Below, piece after piece: positions 30,414 through 40,953 of a stretch of DNA of 64,000 bases (the stretch's first letter is position 1; every line of letters begins with the position of its first letter). The notes beneath the pieces are model-generated. The model saw only the letters and a list, made by a program, of their open reading frames with translations. It was not told the DNA's origin and ran no database searches. A program made the translations under genes and the position numbers. The DNA comes from Candidatus Defluviilinea gracilis (GTDB lineage Bacteria; Chloroflexota; Anaerolineae; Anaerolineales; Villigracilaceae), in NCBI GenBank assembly GCA_016716235.1, contig JADJWS010000001.1, forward strand, positions 868,001-932,000. Direction: 5' to 3'.

Positions 30414-32972
30414 TTATTCAGGCAATGGACAACTGAGCGCGGGCATCGGCTCGCGCGTGAACAGCGACGGCGATTCGCCCGTGAGCAAAACGGACAACGC
30501 CTCCACGTCCCCATTGTCGTTGGCGCAACCGATCACGATCACATCCGCGCCGTCGGGAAAATCGAATTTCGGAGAGGGTATCGGCAAAATAACATTCGAC
30601 GATTCTGAACCCACAAGATAGAACACAACGCGATTGTATGGTCGCGGTTTGTATGCGGGCCAGGCGTGGTTGATGGGACCCGAATCGGATTTCAAATAGT
30701 ATGGGTAGATCGCCTGTCCATACGCGATGACGGCTCGGTCGTTTTGAAGGAAACGTTCGAGATCATCGTTGGTTAACGACTGATCAAGCGATTCGGCGGC
30801 AACCAAATACTCGCTCATCAACTGTGGGGCGGTTTTTTCAGGATAACGATTTGAAAATAGCCGATTCCCGTAGGTGACAGACGATCCGATTAAAAGAAAG
30901 ACAACTGCAATCGTCGTTGCATTGACCCAACTTGCGGAAGTCTTTTCAACCGTTTGTGATTCGTCCCTCGCCGAAACATCCTGTGCGGAACGAGTAACAA
31001 CATACCAAATGATGTAGGAGAACTGAACCAGCCCGATGGAAAAGTAGACGAGGGTGATCCAATCGGCTGGGAGGATGAACCGCCAGCCTGAGATGCGTCC
31101 CACGGAAACACTGGCGTTGTATCCCATGCCGATCAGCACGGGAGCGATGGCAAGGTATTTGTTTTTCTTCCACGCGGTTCCGAATCCCAGCGCGATCAAG
31201 CCCATGTTGATGAATAACAAAATCCAACTTTGAAATGAAAGTTCACCCTGCCACGCGCCCCAGAACGGCTCAGAGGCGACATATGCTTTCAAACTTTCGA
31301 TACGAAACGATTGCGGTAAATAAATATAACTGTAAATCACGTTATGGAAATAATGCGCCGAGACGAATCGCAGGACTTCATCGGGATGCTGGAGGATAAA
31401 GTCGGTGACTTGTTTGTTCTGCGCATCGGACTCTTCCAACGTTCGACTCGAAACATCCGTAGTAAACGCTTCGGGATCCGCAAGATGAGGCGTAATGCTG
31501 TACAGCCCAGCCATGTTCGCGCTGTACGGCGAGACGGGACTTTGAAGCGCGATGCGCCCTGTAGTTTGGTAAATCTGCGCGAGCCAGGGAAGCAAGACCA
31601 GACCAACGCCAGCCGCGATGAAACCTACGCGTGCAATTCGTTGTCGGAAATTTTCCGCGTTGAACAGGAAGACGATCACAAGAAAAACGGGAAGCAAAAG
31701 GATGGGGTGTCCGCGCGTCAGGGTCAACAACCCCAACACGCCGCCCAATGCCAAAAGAGAATTGCGTCGTTCGCGCGGATTCTCGAACCAGCGGAGCATC
31801 AGCCAGAGCAGGAGGACGACGAGTCCCATTGAAAACACGTCGCTCAACAACAGTTTCAGATGAGATACTTGAATGACGTTCGACAGCGCGATCGAGTTTT
31901 GTTCGCGCAGGATCACGAGCAGACTGGCAACGACGCCCGCAGTCCGATTTCCGATGCGGCTGACGAGCAGATAAACCAAGACAGGGATGATGGCGAGAAT
32001 CGCAATCTGAAGAAAAACTAGCAGTCCATAATTTTCTCCCGCGAACAAATGCAGGAACGCCAGAAAGAAAGAATACAACGGCTTGACCCAAAAGTCGTTC
32101 GGCAATGCTGTGCCTGTCAAAAATTTATGCGCGACGGTGTCGTATAGGATCGAATCGCCGAATGGATAACTCTGAAAATTGGGAGGCGCAGGTTCGAGCA
32201 CATTGTAAGACGACCGCGCAGGTTGATTCCACCAGAGAAAAACCGCCAATGCCCACAATGCGACACAAGCCAACACGTTGACTCGGTTTCGACCCACTTC
32301 GCCGAATCGCAGAACAAGTACGTTGAACAATAATCCGATACCCCACGCAACGACCACCTGTGAGATCAACAACGGGACTCCAGGTCCCTGCCAGTAGATC
32401 GCGTCGGGAGTGAGTCCAATTTTGGTGAGGGCGATGAAGAGGATGAGGAGCGCGAGCAGGAGAAGGGCAATTCCGCTCGGAACAAGGGATGAGCGATAGG
32501 TTTGAAAAAGATTCGAGCCGCTTCCTTTGACGAAGACAAAACTTACAATGAATTGAACCGCGATCAAGGCAATCCAGACAAGGATCGGATACAAACGCTC
32601 ACGATAGGAAGCAAGCGATCCCAAATTCTGATTTGAAGTGAACAGCAGGAAATAGGTTAGACTGCCCAACGCGAGCCATGCCCAGAAGGTTTCGGTCTTA
32701 TCCCACAGGTTGGCGATGAGTCTTCCCGTTTTCAGTTCGAGCCAGTTCTTTTTGAAAGATGCAACCAGTAAAAGCAAAATCGCCAGCGACAGGACAAGCA
32801 CAGCCAGCAGTAGGATCAATCGAAGCGCGGAATACTGCAAGAAGACGACCGACTCCGCTTCGCTAGGCGCGGTGAGAAACTTCCAGAACACGAACAGTCC
32901 CTCGATCAAAGCAAGGGACAAGCTCAGCCGCAGTGCGGTTGTTTTCCGTTGAGGGGATGTTGTCGAATCCAT
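30414..32972 (-). CDS. Large GT-C type membrane glycosyltransferase-like protein
   Basis: 852 aa with about 16 membrane helices. Cytoplasm-to-exterior loops contain YPFGDSILYDTVAHKFLTG (a GDS.. motif with acidic residue and the lipid-donor binding look of GT39/GT83 proteins) and LLLLWLMLRWFENPRERRNS. The C-terminal domain after about residue 690 is extracytoplasmic and mixed alpha/beta (AVIAYGQAIYPYYLKSDSGP). It probably transfers a sugar from a polyprenyl-phosphate donor outside the membrane. The gene is transcribed divergently from the methyltransferase-GT2 fusion with 136 bp between. Family assigned from topology and motif only. Confidence 0.72.
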   Translation of the reverse strand: MDSTTSPQRKTTALRLSLSLALIEGLFVFWKFLTAPSEAESVVFLQYSALRLILLLAVLVLSLAILLLLVASFKKNWLELKTGRLIANLWDKTETFWAWLALGSLTYFLLFTSNQNLGSLASYRERLYPILVWIALIAVQFIVSFVFVKGSGSNLFQTYRSSLVPSGIALLLLALLILFIALTKIGLTPDAIYWQGPGVPLLISQVVVAWGIGLLFNVLVLRFGEVGRNRVNVLACVALWALAVFLWWNQPARSSYNVLEPAPPNFQSYPFGDSILYDTVAHKFLTGTALPNDFWVKPLYSFFLAFLHLFAGENYGLLVFLQIAILAIIPVLVYLLVSRIGNRTAGVVASLLVILREQNSIALSNVIQVSHLKLLLSDVFSMGLVVLLLWLMLRWFENPRERRNSLLALGGVLGLLTLTRGHPILLLPVFLVIVFLFNAENFRQRIARVGFIAAGVGLVLLPWLAQIYQTTGRIALQSPVSPYSANMAGLYSITPHLADPEAFTTDVSSRTLEESDAQNKQVTDFILQHPDEVLRFVSAHYFHNVIYSYIYLPQSFRIESLKAYVASEPFWGAWQGELSFQSWILLFINMGLIALGFGTAWKKNKYLAIAPVLIGMGYNASVSVGRISGWRFILPADWITLVYFSIGLVQFSYIIWYVVTRSAQDVSARDESQTVEKTSASWVNATTIAVVFLLIGSSVTYGNRLFSNRYPEKTAPQLMSEYLVAAESLDQSLTNDDLERFLQNDRAVIAYGQAIYPYYLKSDSGPINHAWPAYKPRPYNRVVFYLVGSESSNVILPIPSPKFDFPDGADVIVIGCANDNGDVEALSVLLTGESPSLFTREPMPALSCPLPE

Positions 32973-33010
32973 TGTGATTCTTTGAATGATAAAATGTTAC
33001 CATACAGATA

Positions 33011-33084
33011 TTACACACCGTCCCGCAGGTTTTCTCGCAAAATAAGGTTGATTAAACCAATCCTGCGGGACGTTCTGTGTGAGG
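33011..33084. repeat. Inverted repeat cgtcccgcagg/cctgcgggacg
   Basis: Arms at about 33020-33031 and 33061-33073 enclose 30 bp in the divergent intergenic region. The word aacctgcgggacgg also occurs at 30402-30415 at the other end of the GT-C gene, so the pair flanks this gene. Confidence 0.6.
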
Positions 33085-33108
33085 TCAGTTACCATATTCA
33101 AAACCGAC

Positions 33109-34542
33109 ATGAAATCCTCTCCCTCCTTCGACGCGTCAGGCGTCGCCTACCAACAATCTCGCATCTCCCACTGGGACTCCATCGCGCGCAAAACGGATTC
33201 GTGGCGCGGCATGGGCAGGTGGTATCACCAGCGGCTGGCGGAGATCTATCGCTTTCACATCGCGCCGAACCTGAGCGTGATCGAGATCGGTTGCGCGGAC
33301 GGGAAACTGCTCGGCGTGTTGAATCCCGCGCGAGGCGTGGGCGTGGACTTTTCGCCTGAGATGATCCGCCGCGCCAAAGTAAAACATCCGAACATCGAAT
33401 TCATCGAAGCCGACGCGCACGATCTCTCGGCGATCAACGAAACATTCGACATCATTATCCTCTCCGACCTCGTCAATGATTTGTGGGATGTGCAACGCGT
33501 CTTTCAAGAAATTAAAAAACTTTGCACGCCGCGCACGCGCATCCTCCTTAACTTTTACAGCAGGCTTTGGCAATTGCCGCTGGGCATCGCGCAAAGTCTC
33601 AACCTTGCCACGCGCAACCTCTATCAAAACTGGTTGACGCGCGAAGACATCCGTGGGTTGATGCGCCTCGCGGGGTTCGAGCCAGTGCAGATCACGCAAG
33701 AGATTCTTTTTCCGCTTCCGTTGGGCGGGCTGGCGAATAAATTTCTCGTGCGGCTGTGGCCCCTGCATCATCTCGCGTTGTCGAACTTCGTGGTGGCGCG
33801 ACCAACCATCCAACGCGCACAAGAGCCGACGGTGTCGGTCATCGTCCCCGCGCGGAATGAATCGGGCAACATCAAATCTATTTTCGAACGGACTCCCAAA
33901 ATGGGGCGCGCGACAGAACTCGTCTTCGTCGAGGGACATTCGAAGGATGACACGTACGCGGCAATCCAGCGGGAAGTGAAAGCGCATCCATCCACCCCCA
34001 GCCTGATTCTCCAACAGTCGGGCATCGGCAAAGCGGACGCGGTGCGACTCGGCTACGCCAAAGCCACTGGCGATGTGCTGATGATCCTCGATGCCGACCT
34101 GACGGTGCCGCCCGAAGACCTGCCGCGTTTCTATGAGGCGCTCGTTTCGGGCAAGGGCGAATTCATCAACGGCGTGCGGCTGGTGTACCCGATGGAAAAA
34201 GAAGCGATGCAGACGTTGAATTTTTTCGGCAATAAATTTTTTAGTCTCGCGTTCTCGTGGTTGTTGGGTCAGCCCATCAAAGATACGTTGTGCGGAACAA
34301 AAGTGTTGTGGAAAGACGATTACGAACGCATCGCTGCGAACCGTTCGTACTTCGGCGATTTCGATCCGTTCGGCGACTATGACTTGATCTTTGGCGCGGC
34401 AAAATTGAATTTGAAAATCGTTGACCTCCCCATCCGTTACCGCGAACGGACATACGGCTCGACCAATATCTCGCGCTGGAAACACGGTTTGTTGTTACTG
34501 CGCATGGTCGCTTTTGCGGCAAGACGGATAAAATTTGTTTGA
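33109..34542 (+). CDS. Methyltransferase-glycosyltransferase 2 fusion
   Basis: 477 aa from the ATG at 33109. The first half is a class I methyltransferase: LSVIEIGCADGKLLGV (about residues 57-72), VGVDFSPEMIRRAK, FDIIILSDLVNDLWDVQRVF. The second half is a GT2 domain: TVSVIVPARNESGNIKSIFE (about 240-259), LILQQSGIGKADAVRLGYAK, LMILDADLTVPPEDLPRF (DAD metal motif) and KHGLLLLRMVAFAARRIKF at the end. Such two-domain proteins are known. The product may glycosylate and methylate the same lipid carrier or polymer, or the GT may be of the dolichol-phosphate-mannose synthase type that supplies GT-C enzymes. The adjacent GT-C gene supports the second view. Confidence 0.82.
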   Translation: MKSSPSFDASGVAYQQSRISHWDSIARKTDSWRGMGRWYHQRLAEIYRFHIAPNLSVIEIGCADGKLLGVLNPARGVGVDFSPEMIRRAKVKHPNIEFIEADAHDLSAINETFDIIILSDLVNDLWDVQRVFQEIKKLCTPRTRILLNFYSRLWQLPLGIAQSLNLATRNLYQNWLTREDIRGLMRLAGFEPVQITQEILFPLPLGGLANKFLVRLWPLHHLALSNFVVARPTIQRAQEPTVSVIVPARNESGNIKSIFERTPKMGRATELVFVEGHSKDDTYAAIQREVKAHPSTPSLILQQSGIGKADAVRLGYAKATGDVLMILDADLTVPPEDLPRFYEALVSGKGEFINGVRLVYPMEKEAMQTLNFFGNKFFSLAFSWLLGQPIKDTLCGTKVLWKDDYERIAANRSYFGDFDPFGDYDLIFGAAKLNLKIVDLPIRYRERTYGSTNISRWKHGLLLLRMVAFAARRIKFV

Positions 34543-34550
34543 AACAAAAA

Positions 34551-34722
34551 ATCCCGAAGGGATGTGACGATTATAGAATCAAGCATTCCGATTCCCAAAT
34601 CCCGAAGGGATGACACACGTGGAAAAGAATATCACCCCTTCGGGGTTTATCAACCACTCACACAACCATCTATAATCATTTGACCCGTTTCGACAGGCTC
34701 AACGCACCGCCTTCGGGGTCAC
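34551..34722. repeat. CCCGAAGGGG-type element, copy 3 (compound)
   Basis: Two direct words tcccgaagggatg separated by gattatagaatcaagc, then the inverted word accccttcggggt, tctataatcattt and another cttcggggtc. About 170 bp between the fusion gene and the next methyltransferase. Contains cgtttcgacaggctcaac, a separate common repeat word. Confidence 0.75.
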
Positions 34723-34756
34723 AAGAGATCACACACCACTTACAAAGAAATCAATC

Positions 34757-35497
34757 ATGGGAATTAATTTACATCAGGATTTGATAAACAAAAATCACGA
34801 GTTATGGAATCGCAAGCCGATTCTGCGAACGGCGTATCAAGACATGTATCGAATCGCGGCGACGCAGTTGAGCGGATTGTCCGATTCAAAGATCGTCGAA
34901 CTCGGCTCGGGCATGGGACACATCCGCGATGTGATTCCCAACTGCATCACCACCGAGTTATTCCCCTTTCCGTGGATCGACCAGATCGAAAACGCGTACA
35001 AACTGTCGTTTGAGGACGAATCAATTTCCGACCTGATCTCGACCGATGTGTTTCATCACCTGAAATACCCTGGCACCGCGTTGATCGAACTTCATCGCGT
35101 CCTCCGCCCTGGCGGACGGATCATCCTGCTCGAACCGTGCATGAGCCTGCTGGGACTGCTCGTGTACGGCGCGTTCCACGTCGAGTCGATTGCCATCACG
35201 AAAAAAATCGAGTGGCTCGCCCCCGCAGATTGGTCGCCCGAACATTTGGATTATTACGCCGCGCAGGGAAATGCCACGCGCATCTTCGTTGGAAAGAAAT
35301 ATCGTTCCCAACTCACGGCATGGAAAAGCGTCAAAACCATCCGCCTCTCGGCGCTGGCGTACGCCGCCTCGGGCGGGTACTCAGGTCCGCAACTGTACCC
35401 GACAGGGATGTATTCGGCTGTAAAATCACTGGAAAAATTTCTCGACCTGTTCCCATCCCTGTTTGCGACGCGGTTGCTGGTGGTGCTGGAGAAATGA
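34757..35497 (+). CDS. SAM-dependent methyltransferase
   Basis: 246 aa. Motif I SKIVELGSGMGHIRDVIP (about residues 43-60), then ISDLISTDVFHHLKYPGTAL and RVLRPGGRIILLEPCMSLLG. This is a Methyltransf_11-type domain. The C-terminal region (YSGPQLYPTGMYSAVKSLEK) is shared with methyltransferases that sit in GT2/polyprenyl clusters. Membrane-proximal; substrate unknown. It is probably co-transcribed with the upstream fusion gene across the repeat element. Confidence 0.83.
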   Translation: MGINLHQDLINKNHELWNRKPILRTAYQDMYRIAATQLSGLSDSKIVELGSGMGHIRDVIPNCITTELFPFPWIDQIENAYKLSFEDESISDLISTDVFHHLKYPGTALIELHRVLRPGGRIILLEPCMSLLGLLVYGAFHVESIAITKKIEWLAPADWSPEHLDYYAAQGNATRIFVGKKYRSQLTAWKSVKTIRLSALAYAASGGYSGPQLYPTGMYSAVKSLEKFLDLFPSLFATRLLVVLEK

Positions 35498-35539
35498 GCG
35501 AACCTTTCAACAGGTTTCCTGCGAGGCAGGTGAGCAACC

Positions 35540-35710
35540 CTGCTTGTTGATTTTTTTCAGCCATTTGAAGAAGTATCTCTTTTGTGCCCCCGCCGCGCAA
35601 TTTTTTAAAGTCTGCACGATCTAGCCTCCAGAACATACACCAACAACCTGCATAGCCGCCTTGCTCTCCAAAACGAGCAACTATACCTTTCCTGAAGTTT
35701 ATCAAAAAAC
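35540..35710 (-). pseudogene. GNAT acetyltransferase N-terminal fragment
   Basis: Minus-strand frame contains FGEQGGYAGCWCMFWRL and ILLQMAEKNQQAGLL. The GCWCM(Y/F)WR motif and the following helix are characteristic of one GNAT subgroup's first 60 residues. The acetyl-CoA binding half is missing; the frame runs into the repeat ggcaggtgagcaaccctgct and then into the methyltransferase. This is a truncated relic. The surrounding 270 bp hold nothing else recognisable. Confidence 0.6.
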
Positions 35711-35767
35711 AAGGTTGTACCATCTTCGGATGCCGTTTCTCTGATTTCTCTCGAAAAAGAAACAGCA

Positions 35768-36628
35768 TTAATTCTCTGCGTAATGTTCCTTCATAACTCT
35801 TTCCGCAAAGGATTCTAAAGAATTCGGTTCTCTTCGCAAAATCCATGTCAGCACATTTGGGTTCCCCATCAAGCCCCGCCTATCGTAATACTCGAACATC
35901 TTAACCAGATTCTCCAAAGCATAATCGCTCAATCCCGCTATTCCAAGTTTCCAGTCTTCAATCGTCATGATCTCAGCCTTCACATCTCGCCTCAGGACTT
36001 GACTGAAGGTTTCCGCCGCCTCAACATGCGACGTGGGCATTGTCCCTGCCAATTCGTAAATGGCGTTTGTATGATCAGGCTGGGTCAAAACGATTCTCGC
36101 TACCTCAGCCACATTTTCCAGATCCACAAAACTGAATTTAGATTCTACGGAATATGGCACGCGCAAAACTCCTTCACCCATAGTGCGCTTCCATCCCGCC
36201 AGAAGATTTTGCATGTACGGAGCAGGTTGCAAAATAGTGAAGGGAAGTCCCGACTCGAAAAGCGACTCCTCCACGCGCATCTTTTGCCAGTGATGATTCA
36301 TCGCTTCGATTTGCGGGCGCAAAACCGAGTGATAGACGAAATGCTCCACACTTGCTTTCTTTGCCTCATCGATTACCGATTTACCAATTACCGTTTCACT
36401 GGGACTCATGTTCGGGCAAATGTGATAGACCGCCCGCGCGCCTCGCATCGCGGACCGAATGTCTACCTGATGGCGCAGATCGCCGACGATGACCTTCACC
36501 GCGCCGAGGGATTTCAAAACAGCGACCTGTTCTTCGCGATGGACAAACGCGCATATGCTGTCAACTTTTGAAAGCGCCTTGGTTATTGCCTTGCCTGTCT
36601 TGCCACTTGCGCCAGTAACGAGGATCAT
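35768..36628 (-). CDS. NmrA-like NAD(P)-binding protein
   Basis: 286 aa from the ATG at 36628; six codons upstream another ATG exists. N-terminus MILVTGASGKTGKAITKAL carries the dinucleotide motif GASGKTG. VYHICPNMSPSE and FTILQPAPYMQNLL are typical for NmrA/quinone oxidoreductase-like atypical SDRs, which lack the usual catalytic Tyr-Lys pair and may act as redox sensors or reductases. It is divergent from the VOC operon. Not obviously linked to polysaccharide synthesis. Confidence 0.85.
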   Translation of the reverse strand: MILVTGASGKTGKAITKALSKVDSICAFVHREEQVAVLKSLGAVKVIVGDLRHQVDIRSAMRGARAVYHICPNMSPSETVIGKSVIDEAKKASVEHFVYHSVLRPQIEAMNHHWQKMRVEESLFESGLPFTILQPAPYMQNLLAGWKRTMGEGVLRVPYSVESKFSFVDLENVAEVARIVLTQPDHTNAIYELAGTMPTSHVEAAETFSQVLRRDVKAEIMTIEDWKLGIAGLSDYALENLVKMFEYYDRRGLMGNPNVLTWILRREPNSLESFAERVMKEHYAEN

Positions 36629-36666
36629 GTTCTGAATATAATCCATTTTGGAAGTCTATTTCCATC

Positions 36667-36695
36667 TTGCCAAATCAGAATATATGTTCTACAAT
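36667..36695 (+). promoter_or_regulatory. Promoter of the VOC-hydrolase operon
   Basis: TTGCCA (36667-36672) and TACAAT (36690-36695) with a 17-base spacer. The leader of about 140 bases contains a ccacagaga...tctctgtggc repeat (36731-36780), which can form a long stem. Confidence 0.6.
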
Positions 36696-36730
36696 GAAAC
36701 ACGATGGGTTTCTTGCGAAAGGCCCTTCAC

Positions 36731-36780
36731 CACAGAGAACATGGAGAAAAAGAGCATTTCTCAAAGGTCTCTGTGGCTCA
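36731..36780. repeat. CCACAGAGA/TCTCTGTGG inverted repeat, copy 2
   Basis: ccacagagaacatggagaaa ... aaggtctctgtggct. Other members: 13918-13934 (half copy), 44828-44885, 52300-52366. They form stems of 8-10 bp around a variable AG-rich centre. Confidence 0.7.
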
Positions 36781-36839
36781 ACAAAACTCACTTATGCAAG
36801 AAGTCTACCATTCCCCTCCAAACAGAAAGGCTGTGACAC

Positions 36840-37205
36840 ATGTTAAATCTCAACTCGGTAATGATCGGAACGACTCAACCGCAAGTATTAGCCGCATTTT
36901 ACGAAAAAGTTTTAGGCAAGCCAGCGGACATGCTGGACGCAGAACATGGTTTTTGGGGATGGCAAGTGGGCGGCGCATTCATGTCCGTGCTGGAGCATTC
37001 GGAGATGGGCGGCAGAGCCAAAGACCCAGGGCGGGTGATGATCAATTTCGAGACAGAACAGGTCCGAGAGGAATTTGAGCGGATCAAGTCCATTGGCGGA
37101 ACCGTTGTCAAAGAGCCATACGATATGGGCGGCGGATGGATCGCCACGTTGGCTGATCCCGATGGAAATCTCTTTCAATTGATCAGTCCAATGGTTGGAC
37201 AATAA
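36840..37205 (+). CDS. VOC family (glyoxalase-like) protein
   Basis: 121 aa, one vicinal oxygen chelate unit: MIGTTQPQVLAAFYEKVLG at residues 8-26, FWGWQVGGAFMSVLEHSEM, and the closing GGWIATLADPDGNLFQLI. The usual metal-binding Glu/His positions are only partly visible. Substrates of this family range from methylglyoxal to antibiotics; not predictable here. It overlaps the following hydrolase gene (start at 37195 or GTG at 37207). Confidence 0.87.
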   Translation: MLNLNSVMIGTTQPQVLAAFYEKVLGKPADMLDAEHGFWGWQVGGAFMSVLEHSEMGGRAKDPGRVMINFETEQVREEFERIKSIGGTVVKEPYDMGGGWIATLADPDGNLFQLISPMVGQ

Positions 37206-38037
37206 CGTGACCGCTCCGCAATTCAATTCTGGCTTTGTGAAAAACGGCAACGCGCAGATTTATTACGAAACGGCTGGCAGTGGGTTGCCGTTTGTGATGA
37301 TCCATGCTGGCGTGGCGGACAGTCGCCAGTGGAATAACGAGTTCGCATTTTTTGCACACAAGTATCAGGTTCTGCGCCACGATATGCGCGGCTATGGGAA
37401 AAGCGAACCCGTTGACGGCGAGTTTAATCACATGGGTGATTTGGTCGCGGCGCTTGATGCTCTTGGAATTCACGAGCCACTGATTATGATGGGCTGTTCG
37501 ATGGGCGGAGGCTTGGCGATGGATTTTGCGCTAACGCATCCATCCAGAGTCAAAGCGTTGATCATGGTTGGCTCAGGTCCCAGCGGCTTGGAGTTAGATG
37601 CGCCAACGCCCGCGAAATTTGCCGAAGCAGAGAAAGCGTTCGAGGCAGGCGATCTTGATCTTGTCTGTGAGATCGAAACGCAGATCTGGTTCGATGGCAT
37701 GGATCGAACGTCCGAACAAGTGAATCAAGCAATGCGCACATTGCTATATGAAATGAATCGGAAGGCGCTGGCGTATGAAGCGCTGAAACGTGGCAAACGC
37801 TTACCGAACACGGAAACTCTGGCGTTTGATCGCTTGGCAAACCTCACGATTCCCGTTCTGGTGATCGTCGGCGCGCATGACGTCCCGTATATTCAGGGAG
37901 CGGCAGACTATATGGCAGAGCATATTCCTTCCGTGAAAAAAGTGAAAATGGAAGACGCGGCACACCTGCCCAACATGGATCACCCTGAAGAATTTCAGCG
38001 GATCGTGACAAATTTTTTGAAAAGTTTTTCAAGTTGA
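37195..38037 (+). CDS. Alpha/beta hydrolase
   Basis: 280 aa. Catalytic triad visible: nucleophile Ser in GCSMGG (about residue 102), Asp in VGAHDVP (about 224) and His in DAAHLPNMDHP (about 253). Oxyanion region is VMIHAGVADSRQW. This is the fold of esterases, lactonases and 3-oxoadipate enol-lactonase-like enzymes. The start at 37195 overlaps the VOC gene by 11 bases; GTG at 37207 is an alternative. Probably co-transcribed with VOC and the following small gene. Confidence 0.87.
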   Translation: MDNNVTAPQFNSGFVKNGNAQIYYETAGSGLPFVMIHAGVADSRQWNNEFAFFAHKYQVLRHDMRGYGKSEPVDGEFNHMGDLVAALDALGIHEPLIMMGCSMGGGLAMDFALTHPSRVKALIMVGSGPSGLELDAPTPAKFAEAEKAFEAGDLDLVCEIETQIWFDGMDRTSEQVNQAMRTLLYEMNRKALAYEALKRGKRLPNTETLAFDRLANLTIPVLVIVGAHDVPYIQGAADYMAEHIPSVKKVKMEDAAHLPNMDHPEEFQRIVTNFLKSFSS

Positions 38038-38058
38038 AGCCATTTCGGCTGAACAAAC

Positions 38059-38544
38059 ATGCCATCCATTGAAAAATGCCCGCCGCCTGAAAACTCATTG
38101 CTTGAAAAGTATTCGATAAATGGAAATTACGTAGATTGTTACACTACAACGATTGACAAGCAAGTTTCCTTCCCTGAATTTATTTTGGTGTTTTACACAA
38201 CCTGGCTTTTCAAAACAGAGCGTTTGATTTTGAAAGCGCTTGTCAATAAACCATCCACCGATTTACAGGCGAGGCGACTAGCGAACGCTGAAATCGATTC
38301 TTTCGCGGCGTGGACTGTCGAAGCGCGAGGCGCTCACGAATTACTGATGTGCGATTTTATGACTCGCACGCGCTCATGGCTGATGGTGGACCAGGTTGGG
38401 GCGGCGACAAAACTCTACTTCGGGTCGGCAGTTGTCCCTGCGAAGAGAAGCGTGAGTCTGGATTTCGGATTCCGCGCGCTGCTGGGCTTCCATCAAATTT
38501 ATTCTGTTTTGCTTTTATATTTTGCAAAGCAGAAATTACATTGA
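38059..38544 (+). CDS. Conserved hypothetical protein
   Basis: 161 aa. Soluble N-terminal half (DCYTTTIDKQVSFPEFILVF YTT), then FAAWTVEARGAHELLMCDF and RTRSWLMVDQVGAATKLYFG SAVVP, closing with GFRALLGFHQIYSVLLLYF. This matches a small conserved family I have seen as hypothetical in diverse bacteria; no function known to me. Third gene of the VOC-hydrolase unit, 21 bp after the hydrolase. Confidence 0.7.
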   Translation: MPSIEKCPPPENSLLEKYSINGNYVDCYTTTIDKQVSFPEFILVFYTTWLFKTERLILKALVNKPSTDLQARRLANAEIDSFAAWTVEARGAHELLMCDFMTRTRSWLMVDQVGAATKLYFGSAVVPAKRSVSLDFGFRALLGFHQIYSVLLLYFAKQKLH

Positions 38545-38655
38545 GAAAATCAATAAGCCCAAGTTCTTTTATGGGACGCAGATGAACGCGGATGGATGCT
38601 GAAAAAAAACAAATCCGCATCCGAAGAATTATTTCCGATAGCGGCTACTCGCGAG

Positions 38656-38697
38656 ATCAAAAGGTCATTGAGAAAATTCTCAATGACCTTTTGATTT
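38656..38697. terminator. Bidirectional hairpin terminator
   Basis: A perfect 19-bp inverted repeat: atcaaaaggtcattgagaa (38656-38674) and ttctcaatgaccttttgat (38677-38695). It lies between the converging hypothetical gene and the lyase gene and has A/T runs on both sides. Confidence 0.85.
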
Positions 38698-38703
38698 CAA
38701 GCG

Positions 38704-40183
<1,480 letters not shown>

Positions 40184-40241
40184 GCATTCTTGAAATCTTG
40201 TGCGCGGCGGGTTATAAACTACAAGTTTCGTGGTTGAAAAT

Positions 40242-40724
40242 TTATTCCAACGGGAGCGCCATCGTGGCTTTGACTTCGGTCAGGACGAGGCTGGTTTGAA
40301 TCCGCGCCACGCCTGGGATCGGGGTGATCTTGTCCACCACGAAACGCTCCAGGTCTTTGCGATTTTTCAGGACGACCTTCAACAAATAATCATGCTCGCC
40401 CGTGATGTGATGACACTCCAGCACTTCGGGCATCCGCCGCGTGGCTTCGCGGAATTTTTCCACTTGCTCCACTTTGTGCATTTGCAAACTGATGTGGATG
40501 AAGCAGAGCAGATCGTAGCCAGCCTTTTCTCGATCCACGATGGCGGCGTACTGGCGGACGTAGCCGTCTTTCTCCAACCGCTTCAAACGGGAATGGGTGG
40601 CGGGCGGCGATAAACTGATCTTCTTCGCCAATTGGACGTTGCTCAAACGCCCGTCCGCTTGAAGCGCGCGCAAGAGCGATTTATCCACGCGGTCTAACAT
40701 CATGTTCTTGGAATTTTTTATCAT
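40242..40724 (-). CDS. Lrp/AsnC family regulator
   Basis: 160 aa. Winged helix: LDRVDKSLLRALQADGRLSN VQLAKKISLSPPATHSRLKRLEKDGYV at about 10-56. RAM domain: YDLLCFIHISLQMHKVEQVE and LECHHITGEHDYLLKVVLKN, the amino-acid effector fold. The start at 40724 follows GAGG. Lrp-type proteins respond to amino acids. Its place beside the tyrosine lyase suggests it controls that gene in response to an aromatic amino acid; this is inference. Confidence 0.9.
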   Translation of the reverse strand: MIKNSKNMMLDRVDKSLLRALQADGRLSNVQLAKKISLSPPATHSRLKRLEKDGYVRQYAAIVDREKAGYDLLCFIHISLQMHKVEQVEKFREATRRMPEVLECHHITGEHDYLLKVVLKNRKDLERFVVDKITPIPGVARIQTSLVLTEVKATMALPLE

Positions 40725-40887
40725 ATTCAGACCTCAATTTCAATGGAAATTCGATGTTTTTGCGAAAAGTCAAAACAAAATGAAATCATAACCGATAAAG
40801 TTTATAAACATTCCAAATTCAATAGTGGAAACGCGCCTACGGCGAAGAAATGCAAACTTTCCCTGCTTCAGTCGAGACGCAACAAAA

Positions 40888-40915
40888 AGCCGATGGTTGG
40901 GATCAACCATCGGCT
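40888..40915 (-). terminator. Rho-independent terminator of the solute-binding gene
   Basis: Arms agccgatggttg and caaccatcggct with a GGAT loop. On the minus strand the stem is followed by TTTTT (40887-40883). Confidence 0.88.
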
Positions 40916-40953
40916 GGGAGTGAAGCGAAGTAAGTCAACAACGCGGGCTACGG

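Noticed and set aside
33136..34485. 449-codon open frame antisense to the methyltransferase-GT2 fusion
   Set aside because: Arg/His-rich product without motifs, a shadow created by high-GC codon use of the real gene.
35331..35846. 171-codon minus-strand frame as an intact gene
   Set aside because: Only about 60 codons in the middle resemble a GNAT protein; the ends overlap real genes, so it is treated as a relic.
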